Part shown: positions 35,901-46,047 of the stretch, piece by piece | How positions within the stretch are numbered: position 1 is the stretch's first letter | Layout: the number at the start of each line of letters is the position of its first letter | Assembly (NCBI RefSeq): GCF_000801105.2 | Contig: NC_079513.1 | Location: forward strand, 23,900,273 to 23,964,272 | Length of the DNA stretch: 64,000 bases | From: Raphanus sativus | Taxonomy: Eukaryota > Streptophyta > Magnoliopsida > Brassicales > Brassicaceae | Reading direction: 5' to 3' | Notes under the pieces: generated by a model | What the model was told of the DNA's origin: nothing | Seen by the model: the letters and a program-made list of their open reading frames with translations, nothing else | The model's database searches: none | Made by a program: the position numbers and the translations under genes

Positions 35901-37289
35901 GATTGCACTGTTATAAATCTGGATGAGTTGAGCTTGCATGTTGGAATTGACTGTCTTTTATTTGCGTCTCTAAAGGAATGATCATTATTAGAAGATGAAA
36001 CAAAAATGCCAATGCTGAGGTTGTCTTTGTGCTAGAACACATTGATTTCGATGAAGTCAATTTTAATTTTGCATAATCGATGCAAATATGAGTAATGTAG
36101 AGTCGATAATCTCCTCCATTAGAAGTAAATACAGTTGAGTAGTATCCAAGACTTTCTTAATTTCGGTAAAAGATAGTGCATCTAGATACATCTCTCCAGT
36201 TCGTCATTCTGGTGAGGTCACTAATTCGATGCCATAGTAACACGCTAAGTAATATTGCTTCTTGTCATAGTGAGACAAGCAAGCACAACAATGCTTTGCT
36301 ACATCTTTTAAGCCCTTTCCTGATAGTTCGTTTTCTCCCTGGTTTCTCTACTTCAGAGAGAGTGTGATGACAAGTGTACCTTTTTTTTTGTTTTTGATCA
36401 CTTTAAATCTGCTCCCATCACTTATTCATCCATGAATTTCATGATCCTTACTGAATTTTATTGTTCTTATGCAGTGGGCCTAGGGCTGTATCAGTGATCA
36501 ATTCCTCGTCTGAAAAACTGGGAGGAGCGAAGGTAGTTGTAACAGCTGTTGTCCCCGATGAAGTTGAAAGAATCAAAGACGTTCTTCAGAAATGGAGCGA
36601 TGTTTACAAAATAGATCTCATTCTTACACTTGGTATGTATGTAAACCATCTAATTAGTGGATTTGGTATAGCGTTTGAGTCATATTTTTGATAGAATCAA
36701 TTCTTGCAACTAGGTGGTACTGGCTTCACTCCAAGAGACGTAACACCTGAAGCAACGAAACAAGTCATCGAGAGAGAAACACCTGGTCTTCTCTTTGTTA
36801 TGATGCAAGAGAGCTTAAAGGTTAATTAATACCTTTTTCTTCTCTCCATCTTGGAAAAGAATGGCGGTGAGTAGTTAGTTATCTGATTCGTTTTCCTTTT
36901 TTTTCTGTCTCTGTGAGCAGATCACGCCATTTGCGATGCTCTCACGCTCTGCAGCAGGAATTAGAGGCTCGACATTGGTACAAATCTCTAAGTTTACATT
37001 TGCGTTAATATCTCTAAGTTGTCATCACTCATGATTCTTGGTATTTCTGATCTCTCAGATAATCAACATGCCTGGGAATCCAAACGCAGTGGCCGAGTGT
37101 ATGGAGGCACTGTTACCAGCGTTGAAGCACGCTTTAAAGCAGATAAAAGGAGACAAGAGAGAGAAACATCCGAACCACATACCTCATGCAGAAGCTACCG
37201 CACCTGCTGATACATGGGACAAAAGCTATAAGACGGCCTATGCGGGAGCAGAAGAGACAAAAGAAGGTGGCTGTTCTTGTACTCACTGA
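32956..37289 (+). CDS. CNX1: Molybdopterin molybdenumtransferase CNX1 (fused MoeA-MogA)
   Basis: Thirteen exons: 32956-33153, 33359-33485, 33646-33776, 34311-34412, 34496-34579, 34674-34901, 35090-35280, 35357-35461, 35583-35876, 36475-36632, 36714-36820, 36921-36977, 37059-37289. They sum to 2013 bp, 670 aa, with every junction in frame. The N-terminal E domain (MoeA-like, to about residue 440) has [15 protein letters not shown], the [15 protein letters not shown] motif and [17 protein letters not shown]. The C-terminal G domain (MogA-like, from about 465) has [29 protein letters not shown] and [18 protein letters not shown]. The G domain adenylates molybdopterin and the E domain inserts molybdate, giving Moco for nitrate reductase, sulfite oxidase and aldehyde oxidases in the cytosol. 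The E-then-G order is the plant arrangement. Corresponds to At5g20990. Confidence 0.96.
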
Positions 37290-37553
37290 AACTTCCCTGT
37301 GAATCAAATCCCTAAGCGAGTGTTAACCTTTTTAAAAGTTTTGTGTTTGTTTACTGAGTTACACGAAGCCCAAACTATATGGTGCTAAAGATATTGTTGT
37401 AATAAGCTTTGTAATAAGATCTCCTTTGTGTAAAAAAATACTGTACCCCTAATGAGAGAAAAACAAAAATGTGTTGGAAATAAATTTTTAAAAAAATATT
37501 AAAATATCTATTAAAAAATAAAAAAGAAATAGTTGTGGTGTGTTGTGTGTGAG

Positions 37554-38492
37554 TAGGGCTGTTCAATATGGCAAAACCGAACCATACCGAACCGAACCGA
37601 ATCGAAATAGACAATATGATTTGGATTTGGTATATACCATACAAACCGAATGGATGTAATTTTCTAAAAACCGTAGGATTTGAATATGGTTTGTTATATA
37701 ACCGATAAAACCGAGTAAACCGAATAAAACCGATCAAAAATAGAAACATGTAAATATGTATATATTTTATAACGACGTATGAAAATCATAAGTTAATTTG
37801 TTTGCTAATAACTATTATCATATTTTTTACAGTAACAAAAAAGTCATGATTTGTAAAACATTTGAAGTATAATTAAATAACAATTCATCGCAACCGATGC
37901 TTCTTATTTTTTAGTCTTTTTTTTTGATCTTTTTGTTTTATTTTAGCATTGACTAAATTGAAATAAAGATTATAAATTTGATGGACAACAATTAGTAGAA
38001 ATTATTCACAACTTTTTTTAATCTACAAATGAACAGAGATTCGTGTTCAATCGAAGAAACATGAATTTGATGAACGCTAAATATGGAAGAGTAGAAAATT
38101 TTTCTTTAGTGTTTCGTGCTTCTGTTTTGTTTTTAGTTTATTTTTATTCAAAATTTTGAGTTTTGATTTTAATTCTAAATTTGATTATTTTATTAGATGG
38201 TATATGCGTTTTTTATTTTTTGTTCTTTTATTTAAACATATAATATTTTTTAATAAATGACTCTTTTGACAACATGACTCTAAAATTCATATAATATGAT
38301 CACAAAATAAAGAATTATGTTTTTTGGGTATAAAATCGAATAAACCGAAAACCGATAGTATATAAATCGAACCGAACCGATGTAAATATGGATTTAGAAT
38401 GGTAGTTGTATTTTACTAACCGAAATACCGAAAAACCGAAAAACCGAAAAAACCGAACCGAAACCAAACCATATCCGGATTGAACACCCCTG
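37554..38492. mobile_element. Non-autonomous hAT element, 939 bp
   Basis: Terminal inverted repeats TAGGGCTGTTCAAT (37554) and ATTGAACACCCCTG (ending 38492) are flanked by perfect 8-bp duplications TGTGTGAG (37546-37553 and 38493-38500). Subterminal zones are dense in ACCGAACC/AACCGAAA words. No transposase frame. It lies in the 1.3-kb gap between CNX1 and MS3, ending 73 bp before the MS3 start codon, so it may contribute to the MS3 promoter. Confidence 0.92.
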
Positions 38493-38565
38493 TGTGTGAG
38501 AGTCTCCTCCTTCCCCGGACACTCTGAACAGAAATATTAGGAGAGCAGTTTTAAAGACTGTAGGA

Positions 38566-41500
38566 ATGGGTCAGCTCGCTCTTCAGAGAGTCTCGCCGTT
38601 AGCTTCGCTTCCAAGACGTCTTCCTTCTCTTTTGCCACCCTCTTCAGCTCATCAGTTCCTCCCTTTCGCAACCGCCTCTCGCCGCCCTCGCCGTCACGGA
38701 TTCTACCTTGTCAGGTTTCCTTTTGATTTTCTTCTCTAGTCGGGTTGTTTGCAAACACTCCATTTATTTTCGTTATTGATTCACAAACTGAATGAAAAGA
38801 CAGATACTTTAAGGTCGATGAATGTTTTATTTATGTTTTTTTTAGTGAATATCTTCTGTTCTTTGGTCTTTTTGCTCATTGTCGCGTCATCTAAAGCAGG
38901 TTTTGGTTTTACTCTGTTTACTGTTAGTATCAGTTTGTTAATTGTTAAACATAGGTTGTTTCTTGTCATTCATTTGTATCATCATCCATAACATTCTTGA
39001 TGTTGCCCTGTTTTATTTATTTGTATGCATTCATGATTTTTTTCCCCCTAATCAAGTTGTCCTTTCTTCTGTCACATGATAGAGCAATGTCATCCCATAT
39101 TGTCGGTTATCCCCGTATCGGACCCAAAAGAGAGCTCAAGTTTGCATTGGAGTCCTTCTGGGATGGGAAAACCGGTGTTGACGATTTGCAAACCGTTGCC
39201 GCGAACCTGAGAAACTCCATATGGAAACACATGGCTGATGCAGGGATCAAATATATCCCCAGCAACACTTTTTCATACTATGATCAGATGTTGGATACAA
39301 CAACTATGCTTGGCGCTGTTCCGTCTAGATACGGTTGGGAAAGTGGTGAGATCGGGTTTGATGTTTACTTCTCCATGGCTAGGGGAAACGATTCTGTTCC
39401 TGCTATGGAAATGACCAAGTGGTTTGATACAAACTAGTAAGTGAAATGTTCTTCCCATTGTTTGTAGAGAATGTTTTTTTTCCCTTACTAATAAAGTTCT
39501 GAACAGCCATTACATTGTTCCTGAGTTGGGTCCTGATGTTGAATTCTCATATGCATCTCACAAGGCTGTGGATGAATTTAAGGAGGCTAAAGCAGTAAGT
39601 CTTGACTTGAACCTTTCTCACTTCATTGCTTTGTATAGGCGCCGCCTAGACCGATTTTTAGAATAATAAGCTGTTATTGTACTTTTGATAAGGGATGGTA
39701 TTTTATTTTATATTTCTCTTCAGCTTTTCATCCTTTTTCCCCCAAGGCTCTTACTCTAACTGTGATTTTGGCTGTTTATGGTATATAGCTTGGCATAGAC
39801 ACAGTTCCGGTGCTCATTGGTCCCATCACCTACTTGCTCTTGTCGAAACCAGCAAAGGGTGTTGATAAATCTTTCTGCATGCTCTCTCTGATTGATAAGA
39901 TTCTTCCCATCTACAAGTAAGAATAACATTATCAAAATTTATTAGAAATTAGCTTAGACGAAAACAGATACACATAGATAAACTGATTTTATGTGGCATT
40001 TCTTTTGGTAGAGAGGTTTTTGATGATCTAAAATCTGCTGGCGCTCGGTGGATTCAGTTCGACGAGCCTATACTTGTGATGGATCTCGACACCAACCAGC
40101 TGCAGGCGTTTTCGGATGCTTACTCCCGCATGGAGTCATCTTTGGCGGGGTTGAATGTTCTTATCGCCACATACTTCGCAGACGTTCCTGCTGAAGCCTA
40201 CAAGGCGTTAACGTCGTTGAAGTGTGTAACTGGGTTTGGATTTGACCTCGTTCGTGGACTGGAGACTGTTGATCTTATCAAAGCGGGTTTTCCTCGTGGA
40301 AAGCTACTGTTCGCTGGTGTTGTTGATGGAAGGAACATTTGGGCGAATGATCTTTCTGCTTCACTCAAGACGCTACAGTCTCTTGAAGACATTGTTGGCA
40401 AAGGTATCATCAGTTAACAACATTTTCGTTTTGTTGTTTTCACTTTGCTTCAGATATGAATCTTTTATCTTCTCTTTGCAGACAAAGTTGTGGTCTCTAC
40501 TTCGTGCTCTCTACTCCATACAGCTGTGGACTTGGTGAACGAAACTAGACTTGATAAAGAACTCAAATCATGGCTTGCGTTTGCTGCACAGAAGGTCGTT
40601 GAAGTGAATGCACTTGCTAAATCATTATCTGGAGTTAAGGATGAGGTAAATAAGATGCAACATTTGATTATTACATATCTTGGAACATGCTTGTAGACTT
40701 TGCTTTTAATACAAAAAGTAGTTTTAACTTTCAGCTTATTGTCTTGGGCCCCTTTGTAGGCATTGTTTTGTGCTAATTCCATGGGACAAGCTTCTAGAAG
40801 ATCATCTCCAAGGGTGACAAATGCCGCTGTACAACAGGATGTAAGGGGGTTTTTCTAACAAGTTGCTCTTCTAAATTTTTATATCTTAAAAGTTACTTTT
40901 CGTATTCAGGTTGCTGCAGTAAAGAAATCTGATCACCGTCGTTCTACAGAAGTAAGTGCTAGGCTACAAGCTCAGCAGAAGAAGCTGAACCTTCCTGCTC
41001 TTCCAACAACTACAATTGGATCTTTTCCTCAGACCGCAGATCTCAGACGAATACGCAGAGAGTTCAAGGCCAAAAAGTAGGTATATCTAATCCAAAAAAT
41101 GGTCACATGTCATTAATCTTAAGACTCATGCATCTGCTTTATTTGCAGGATATCAGATATTGACTATGTTCAGGCAATCAAAGTGGAATTTGAAAAGGTT
41201 GTCAAGCTTCAGGAAGAGCTTGGGATTGATGTCTTGGTGCATGGGGAGGCAGAGGTGTGAGGAAAATATACTGAAGCCTAGGCTTACTATTCGAGCTATT
41301 CCGTTCTTTTACTCTCCTGATATGGTGGCTTTAATCCTGCAGAGAAACGATATGGTGGAGTTTTTTGGTGAGCAGCTCTCTGGCTTTGCGTTCACATCAA
41401 ACGGGTGGGTCCAATCATACGGTTCCCGCTGTGTCAAGCCACCTATCATCTACGGTGATGTCACACGACCGAAGGCAATGACTGTCTTCTGGTCGTCAAT

Positions 41501-42340
41501 GGCACAGAAGATGACCCGACATCCTATGAAGGGAATGCTCACCGGCCCTGTTACAATTCTCAATTGGTCCTTTGCTAGAAATGACCAGCCCAGGTGTGTG
41601 ACAACTAAGTCTATTAAATTCTCTTACACTCTGTATGGTGTTTCTGTCTCACCGTGCTAATGATGTAATAATAGGCATGAGACGTGTTTCCAAATTGCAC
41701 TTGCTATCAAAGATGAGGTGGAAGATCTTGAGAAGGCTGGTATCACTGTGATTCAGATTGATGAAGCTGCATTAAGAGAAGGATTGCCTCTGAGGAGGTC
41801 CGAGCAAGAATTTTACCTTGACTGGGCCGTCCACGCGTTCAGAATCACAAACTGCGATGTGCATGACACTACTCAGGTCATCTCTATCTCACCGGAGGCC
41901 TAGAACTAATGACTGAAACTACAAAATATTACTGTATCTAATTTTTTTTCATGCTCTCTTGTAACTTCATGCAGATACACACTCACATGTGCTACTCAAA
42001 TTTCAACGACATCATCCACTCAATCATAAACATGGATGCCGATGTGATCACCATCGAGAACTCACGCTCAGACGAGAAGCTCTTATCAGTCTTCCACGAA
42101 GGAGTGAAATACGGTGCCGGAATCGGTCCAGGGGTCTATGACATCCACTCCCCTCGTATCCCGTCCGCTGAAGAAATAGCTGAGCGTATCAACAAGATGC
42201 TTGCGGTTCTTGACAGCAAAGTCCTTTGGGTGAACCCTGACTGTGGCTTAAAGACGCGCAAGTACGATGAAGTTAAATCCGCACTTAGCAACATGGTTGC
42301 TGCTGCCAAGCTTATCCGCTCTGAGCTAGTTAAGTCATAA
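38566..42340 (+). CDS. MS3: Cobalamin-independent methionine synthase, plastidic type (MS3)
   Basis: Twelve exons: 38566-38714, 39083-39436, 39507-39594, 39789-39916, 40012-40403, 40482-40645, 40760-40840, 40910-41076, 41149-41254, 41343-41593, 41675-41876, 41975-42340. Total 2448 bp, 815 aa. Exon 1 encodes an Arg/Ser/Pro-rich plastid transit peptide absent from cytosolic isoforms. The mature MetE protein starts at [17 protein letters not shown]. The N-terminal beta-barrel and C-terminal catalytic domain are complete, with zinc-site motifs [20 protein letters not shown] and NPDCGLKTR. It transfers a methyl group from 5-methyl-tetrahydrofolate to homocysteine, making methionine in chloroplasts. 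An intron at 41255-41342 removes an in-frame stop within GEAE/RNDMVE. Corresponds to At5g20980. Confidence 0.94.
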
Positions 42341-42605
42341 AAGCCTTTCCACACAAGTAAGTTTTTTTTGCTCATACTGCCACTTAAATTAGCAATTCTT
42401 GTAGGGTTTATTATACTTTGTAGTTCTGATTAAGTTGTGATTATACTAAGGCTAGTTAAAAATCTGTAAAATGGAGTTTTTTTCTTTCATTTTTCTCATC
42501 ACAAATTTGTGTACATGAATATATATAAATAGGGTAATTATCAAATATTTATTTGTTTTTCTGTGCATAAGCAAATCTTATACATCAATGAGAGGCAAAT
42601 GTGAC

Positions 42606-43431
42606 TCATTCCTCGGAGTTCCAGACCAGGGATGAGCGTACTGCATTTCTAGCATACAGTAGGATTAGCAGAACCAATACAATCGAAGCAGTCAAATTGC
42701 AGAGTAACTGCCTTTTGCTTTTAGCTTCCTTTACCACGTTTCCAGTTGCTTCTTTGTACTTCTCAAACCATTTGGCTCCAACTCTGTCCTTCTCCTCGTC
42801 CTTGGAGCTCAAAGTTCCTTTAGGCTCACCAACTAATCCCTCTTTGTCACTCTTTACTTCCCCTGCTTTTTGCTCTGCATCATTATGTTTCAGCTGATCG
42901 TTTGGCTTAGAACCTTGGCTTTGTTTTGCCTCATGTTGATCATGGGGTTTTGTGACCACCGGTGGTTTGACCGGTGATGGTGGTGGCTTAGTTTGAGGGG
43001 TTTCTGTCTTGACTTTGGGATGTCTGATGTAGAGTTTGTAATCTTTGAACATAGCTGAAACAGAGTCGATATCAACGGTGAGAGGAACGGGTATCTCCCG
43101 GTGGAAACGAATCCATTTGTTTCCGCCAGTTGGACGTTCTCCCGTTAGTCTTAGCTTCCTTGTGGAGGTTACAGCCACCTTAACCTGTTCTTTCTTGAAT
43201 CCTAACCAACCACAGAAGACAATGCTTATGAGCTTCTGCTTGTTTGATTCTACTAAACTGTTTATCTCTATATTCTCTCTGTTTTTATGCAGAGAAGTGA
43301 ATAAACGAGGATCGAGAAGAAGAAAACAAACCTGGGAGATCAGCGACAAGGACCTCGGCGTCTGGTTCAGAGGTCCATCTAGTTGCAGGCTCGAATTCTT
43401 GGTAAACTCGTTCTGTTCCAAAGTTAGCCAT
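42606..43431 (-). CDS. HSP20-like protein with C-terminal membrane anchor (RTM2-like)
   Basis: Two exons, 43431-43332 and 43201-42606, total 696 bp, 231 aa. An alpha-crystallin-type domain fills residues 1-105 (VYQEFEPATRWTSEPDAEVLVADLPGF, then RKLRLTGERP, RFHREIPVP, YIRHPK). A Pro/Lys-rich hydrophilic middle follows, then a single hydrophobic segment (LCNLTASIVLVLLILLYARN) close to the C-terminus. This layout matches RTM2, a phloem protein that restricts long-distance movement of a potyvirus in Arabidopsis, and its paralogues such as At5g20970. It is not a heat-inducible small HSP of the standard size. Function of this paralogue is unknown to me. It converges with MS3, with only 265 bp between stop codons. 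Confidence 0.87.
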
Positions 43432-44063
43432 TCTCTCTTTCACTCTCTTTTTTCTTTGTAGTTGCTCTGTTTTTCTTTGGTTTATAAGTAATATTTTGTG
43501 TTGTGAGAGAGCAGAGAATGATATCAAATGAATTTATAGGCAAAGAAGATTATTAGACAGCAAAGAGTTTTGTTTGATTTAGTTTTGGTTTGAAGAAACG
43601 AAGGCTTAATTCTTTGGGTTTTCCAACTTGCTCTTTTCTCTTCTTTCGAGTTTTCTTTGTCTTGAAGATTTTAATTATTCTTTGGATTGAGTTTAATATT
43701 AAGTATCTCTTTTTATTTGTCTGTCTTCAAAATTATGAGTTCTAGATGATTATTTATTAATATTATATACTATTTATACGTATGGGAACAATAGTTTCTT
43801 ATACACATGCAACGTCGGATGATGGTGAATGCAAACACCAAAATCACCATTGCCATGCTCACCTCACCAGCCCTTTGGAATTATACCCTTCGTATTCCGT
43901 ATTATATTGAAATAAAAAAAAAAACATTTTACATTAGAAATTTGATTTTAATATTTTACATTAGAAATTTGATTTTAATATCTCTTAACTGATAAGTTTT
44001 TTTCAAAATTACAAAAACAAAAAGAAATACAAAAGTTTAGGCTGTTGTTATCAATTCTTTATA
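43432..44063. other. Spacer upstream of RTM2-like gene
   Basis: Leader and promoter of the minus-strand gene. A short direct repeat (TTTTACATTAGAAATTTGAT, twice at about 43926 and 43955) is present. No gene. Confidence 0.5.
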
Positions 44064-44314
44064 GGGAAATCGTCCAAAAAAATACCGAATATAGCAAGAA
44101 TGGCCAAAAGAAACATGGATATACTAGGTGGCCGAAAAAAGCACAAACTTTCATTGATTTTTACAGTTTATTAAGAACGTTACATTGACTAACCAAATTA
44201 TCCCACAGTTATCAGAGTTAACAGATAATTTAGATGACGTTAATTTTGAGTGTTAAAGAATACGACGTCGTTTCATCTCTTGTAGTTTCATTTATTTTTG
44301 AAATTAAAAATAAG

Positions 44315-44384
44315 TGCTCTATCAGGATCGAACCCGTGCTCTCGTGTATCATTGTGCGGGTTTATTGCCACTGAACTAATGGAC
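44315..44384 (-). repeat. tRNA-like module 1
   Basis: The minus strand reads GTCCATTAGTTCAGTGGCAA (A-box-like), then a run to ACGGGTTCGATCC (B-box-like). It lacks a pairing 3' acceptor strand, so it is a relic or tRNA-derived repeat and not a working tRNA. Confidence 0.55.
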
Positions 44385-44770
44385 TTTACAATAGATTGAC
44401 GAACAGAGTTTGTTATATTGTCTTCGAATCCCAGTTAAATGAATAAAAAAGAAACGACGTCGTCTTCTCCTAACCTTAAATTCCCAAATCAAAACGAGAA
44501 CGACGAACAAAGCTCGATTCTCTTCAATTTTTTCCATTAGAAGATCGATTCTCACTTTTCCCTCCGAAAATCACAACCTCCCTTCCGTTCCTTGTGAACT
44601 TCGTCTTCACCATCTACTACACATCACGAGTTCAAAGAGCCTTAGGGTTTCTGAGAAAAATCCCCAAATCGATTTGGGTTTATGAGAAATTAGAATTACG
44701 TTTTGTTTTATTTCAATCATCCACATCATTTCATCAATAAAGCAAAATGTGTGTGGTAATAAACCGTAAA

Positions 44771-44974
44771 GTCCACTATCTCAGTGACAAAGACTCCTCC
44801 CATTAAACATGAGTGCTGAGTTCGAATCCAACCAACACCGATTTTAATTAAACATCAACATATTTTGATCAATAAAAAGAAATGTATATGGTAATCTTCC
44901 GAAAAGTCCACTAACTCAATGGCAAAGACCTCCCAAAGAACCACGAGTGCACGAATTCGAATCCAACCACAACC
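44771..44974 (+). repeat. tRNA-like modules 2 and 3 in a ~135-bp tandem duplication
   Basis: GTCCACTATCTCAGTGACAA..GAGTTCGAATCCAACC (44771 on) and GTCCACTAACTCAATGGCAA..GAATTCGAATCCAACC (44906 on) are two diverged copies about 135 bp apart. Each has A-box-like and B-box-like segments. Flanking GATCAATAAA and GGTAAT words repeat too. They resemble module 1 but lie on the other strand. Confidence 0.6.
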
Positions 44975-45606
44975 ATTTTAATTAAACATAACAGACGTGA
45001 TGAAAAGACCTCGTTTTCACTAAACGACAGTATTTAACGGTTAGTAAACACAGTCTTAACTATCGGTTAACGGTGAATTAATCTGGTAAGTCAATCGAAA
45101 GTTTTAATGGACAGGCTCGAGTCCAGGTTTCTTTTGGTCATTTTTACCATGTTCAGTATTTATTTGGATGAATTCCCATTCTTTATACATGCAGCTTGTT
45201 ACAAAACCGGTTTACCACATAATCACATTCATTATCATGAAATTATGTCATAACTAGGCCTCTAGGCTCTAGTCATAACATTGTTGCAAGCACTCTAAAG
45301 AAAAACAGAGTTGTTACATTCACATCAGAAACACAAAGACAAGCTATTAATTAAGTTTAAAAAAAAAAAGAGACAAGCTATTAAGTGTTCTTCCTCTTCT
45401 GGGTCCATAAGTGAACCGTGGTCCGAGCACGATAGGGACCTCTCTTGTTCCAAGACAAAGAAAGATACTAATGGACCCCAACTAAATAATTTCTCTGAAA
45501 ATAAATAAATCGCATGAAGGAAATAAACTGCTACTTAAAAAATGATTATTCTCACCAATTATTTAAAAGAAAATCAGTTAATCCAAACTAATTTTTACTA
45601 AGTTAT

Positions 45607-46047
45607 TGATAGAGACAACCTATCTATTTGTATGAACTCTTGTGATAAAAGGGAAATACTGCTTTATTGATAAGTTTAAGCCAAGTTACACAGAGATGTT
45701 AAGGACTCTCAACTCCTACTACAACTTGACCAAACAATTGATAACCTCAACAGACTCCTCTACTACTTTATTTATACTCCTAACTCATGTGAAAGCCCAC
45801 AACTATTGTGAGTCACAACTACGCTACTTGACAAAGCCATGTGCCCACAACCGTAATGACAATGACTCTTATTCCTTTATTCAACCATGCCTAATACTCC
45901 CAACTCGGTACTCCTAATACTCCAAATCCAGTACTCATCCCTCAATACTCCAAAAGCCAGCTGTCTCCTCTTTACCGTTACTGCTTTGCTTGTCCCCTTC
46001 GCTTGTACTGATATATGATTGGAGGACGCTCAGCTCCGTACGTATCA
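45607..46047 (-). repeat. LTR (3' LTR of the element)
   Basis: 441 bp, TG..CA ends. It differs from the other LTR at two positions by eye: C against G in TTCAAC/GCATGCC, and G against A in GCTCAG/ACTCC. The gag-pol stop codon lies inside it at 45978. Confidence 0.96.

Larger units (their letters stand above)
44064..45177. mobile_element. TIR element of Mutator type, 1114 bp, with tRNA-like modules
   Basis: The two ends are imperfect inverted repeats of about 60 bp, GGGAAATCGTCC on the left and GGATGAATTCCC on the right. Inside each repeat is a shared GGCCAAAAGAAAC-type block. ATTCTTTATA flanks both sides (44054-44063 and 45178-45187), a perfect 10-bp duplication; Mutator-like elements usually make 9 or 10. 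No transposase is present. The interior contains three segments with tRNA A- and B-box-like sequence. Confidence 0.82.

Noticed and set aside
41251..41342. Stop codon in MS3 after GEAEV, suggesting a broken gene
   Set aside because: An intron with GTGTGA donor and CTGCAG acceptor removes the stop and restores GEAE/RNDMVE, so the gene is intact.
45642..45917. 91-aa open frame inside the left LTR, repeated at 50779-51054
   Set aside because: It lies wholly within the LTR on the strand opposite to gag-pol and has no protein family character; a chance frame.
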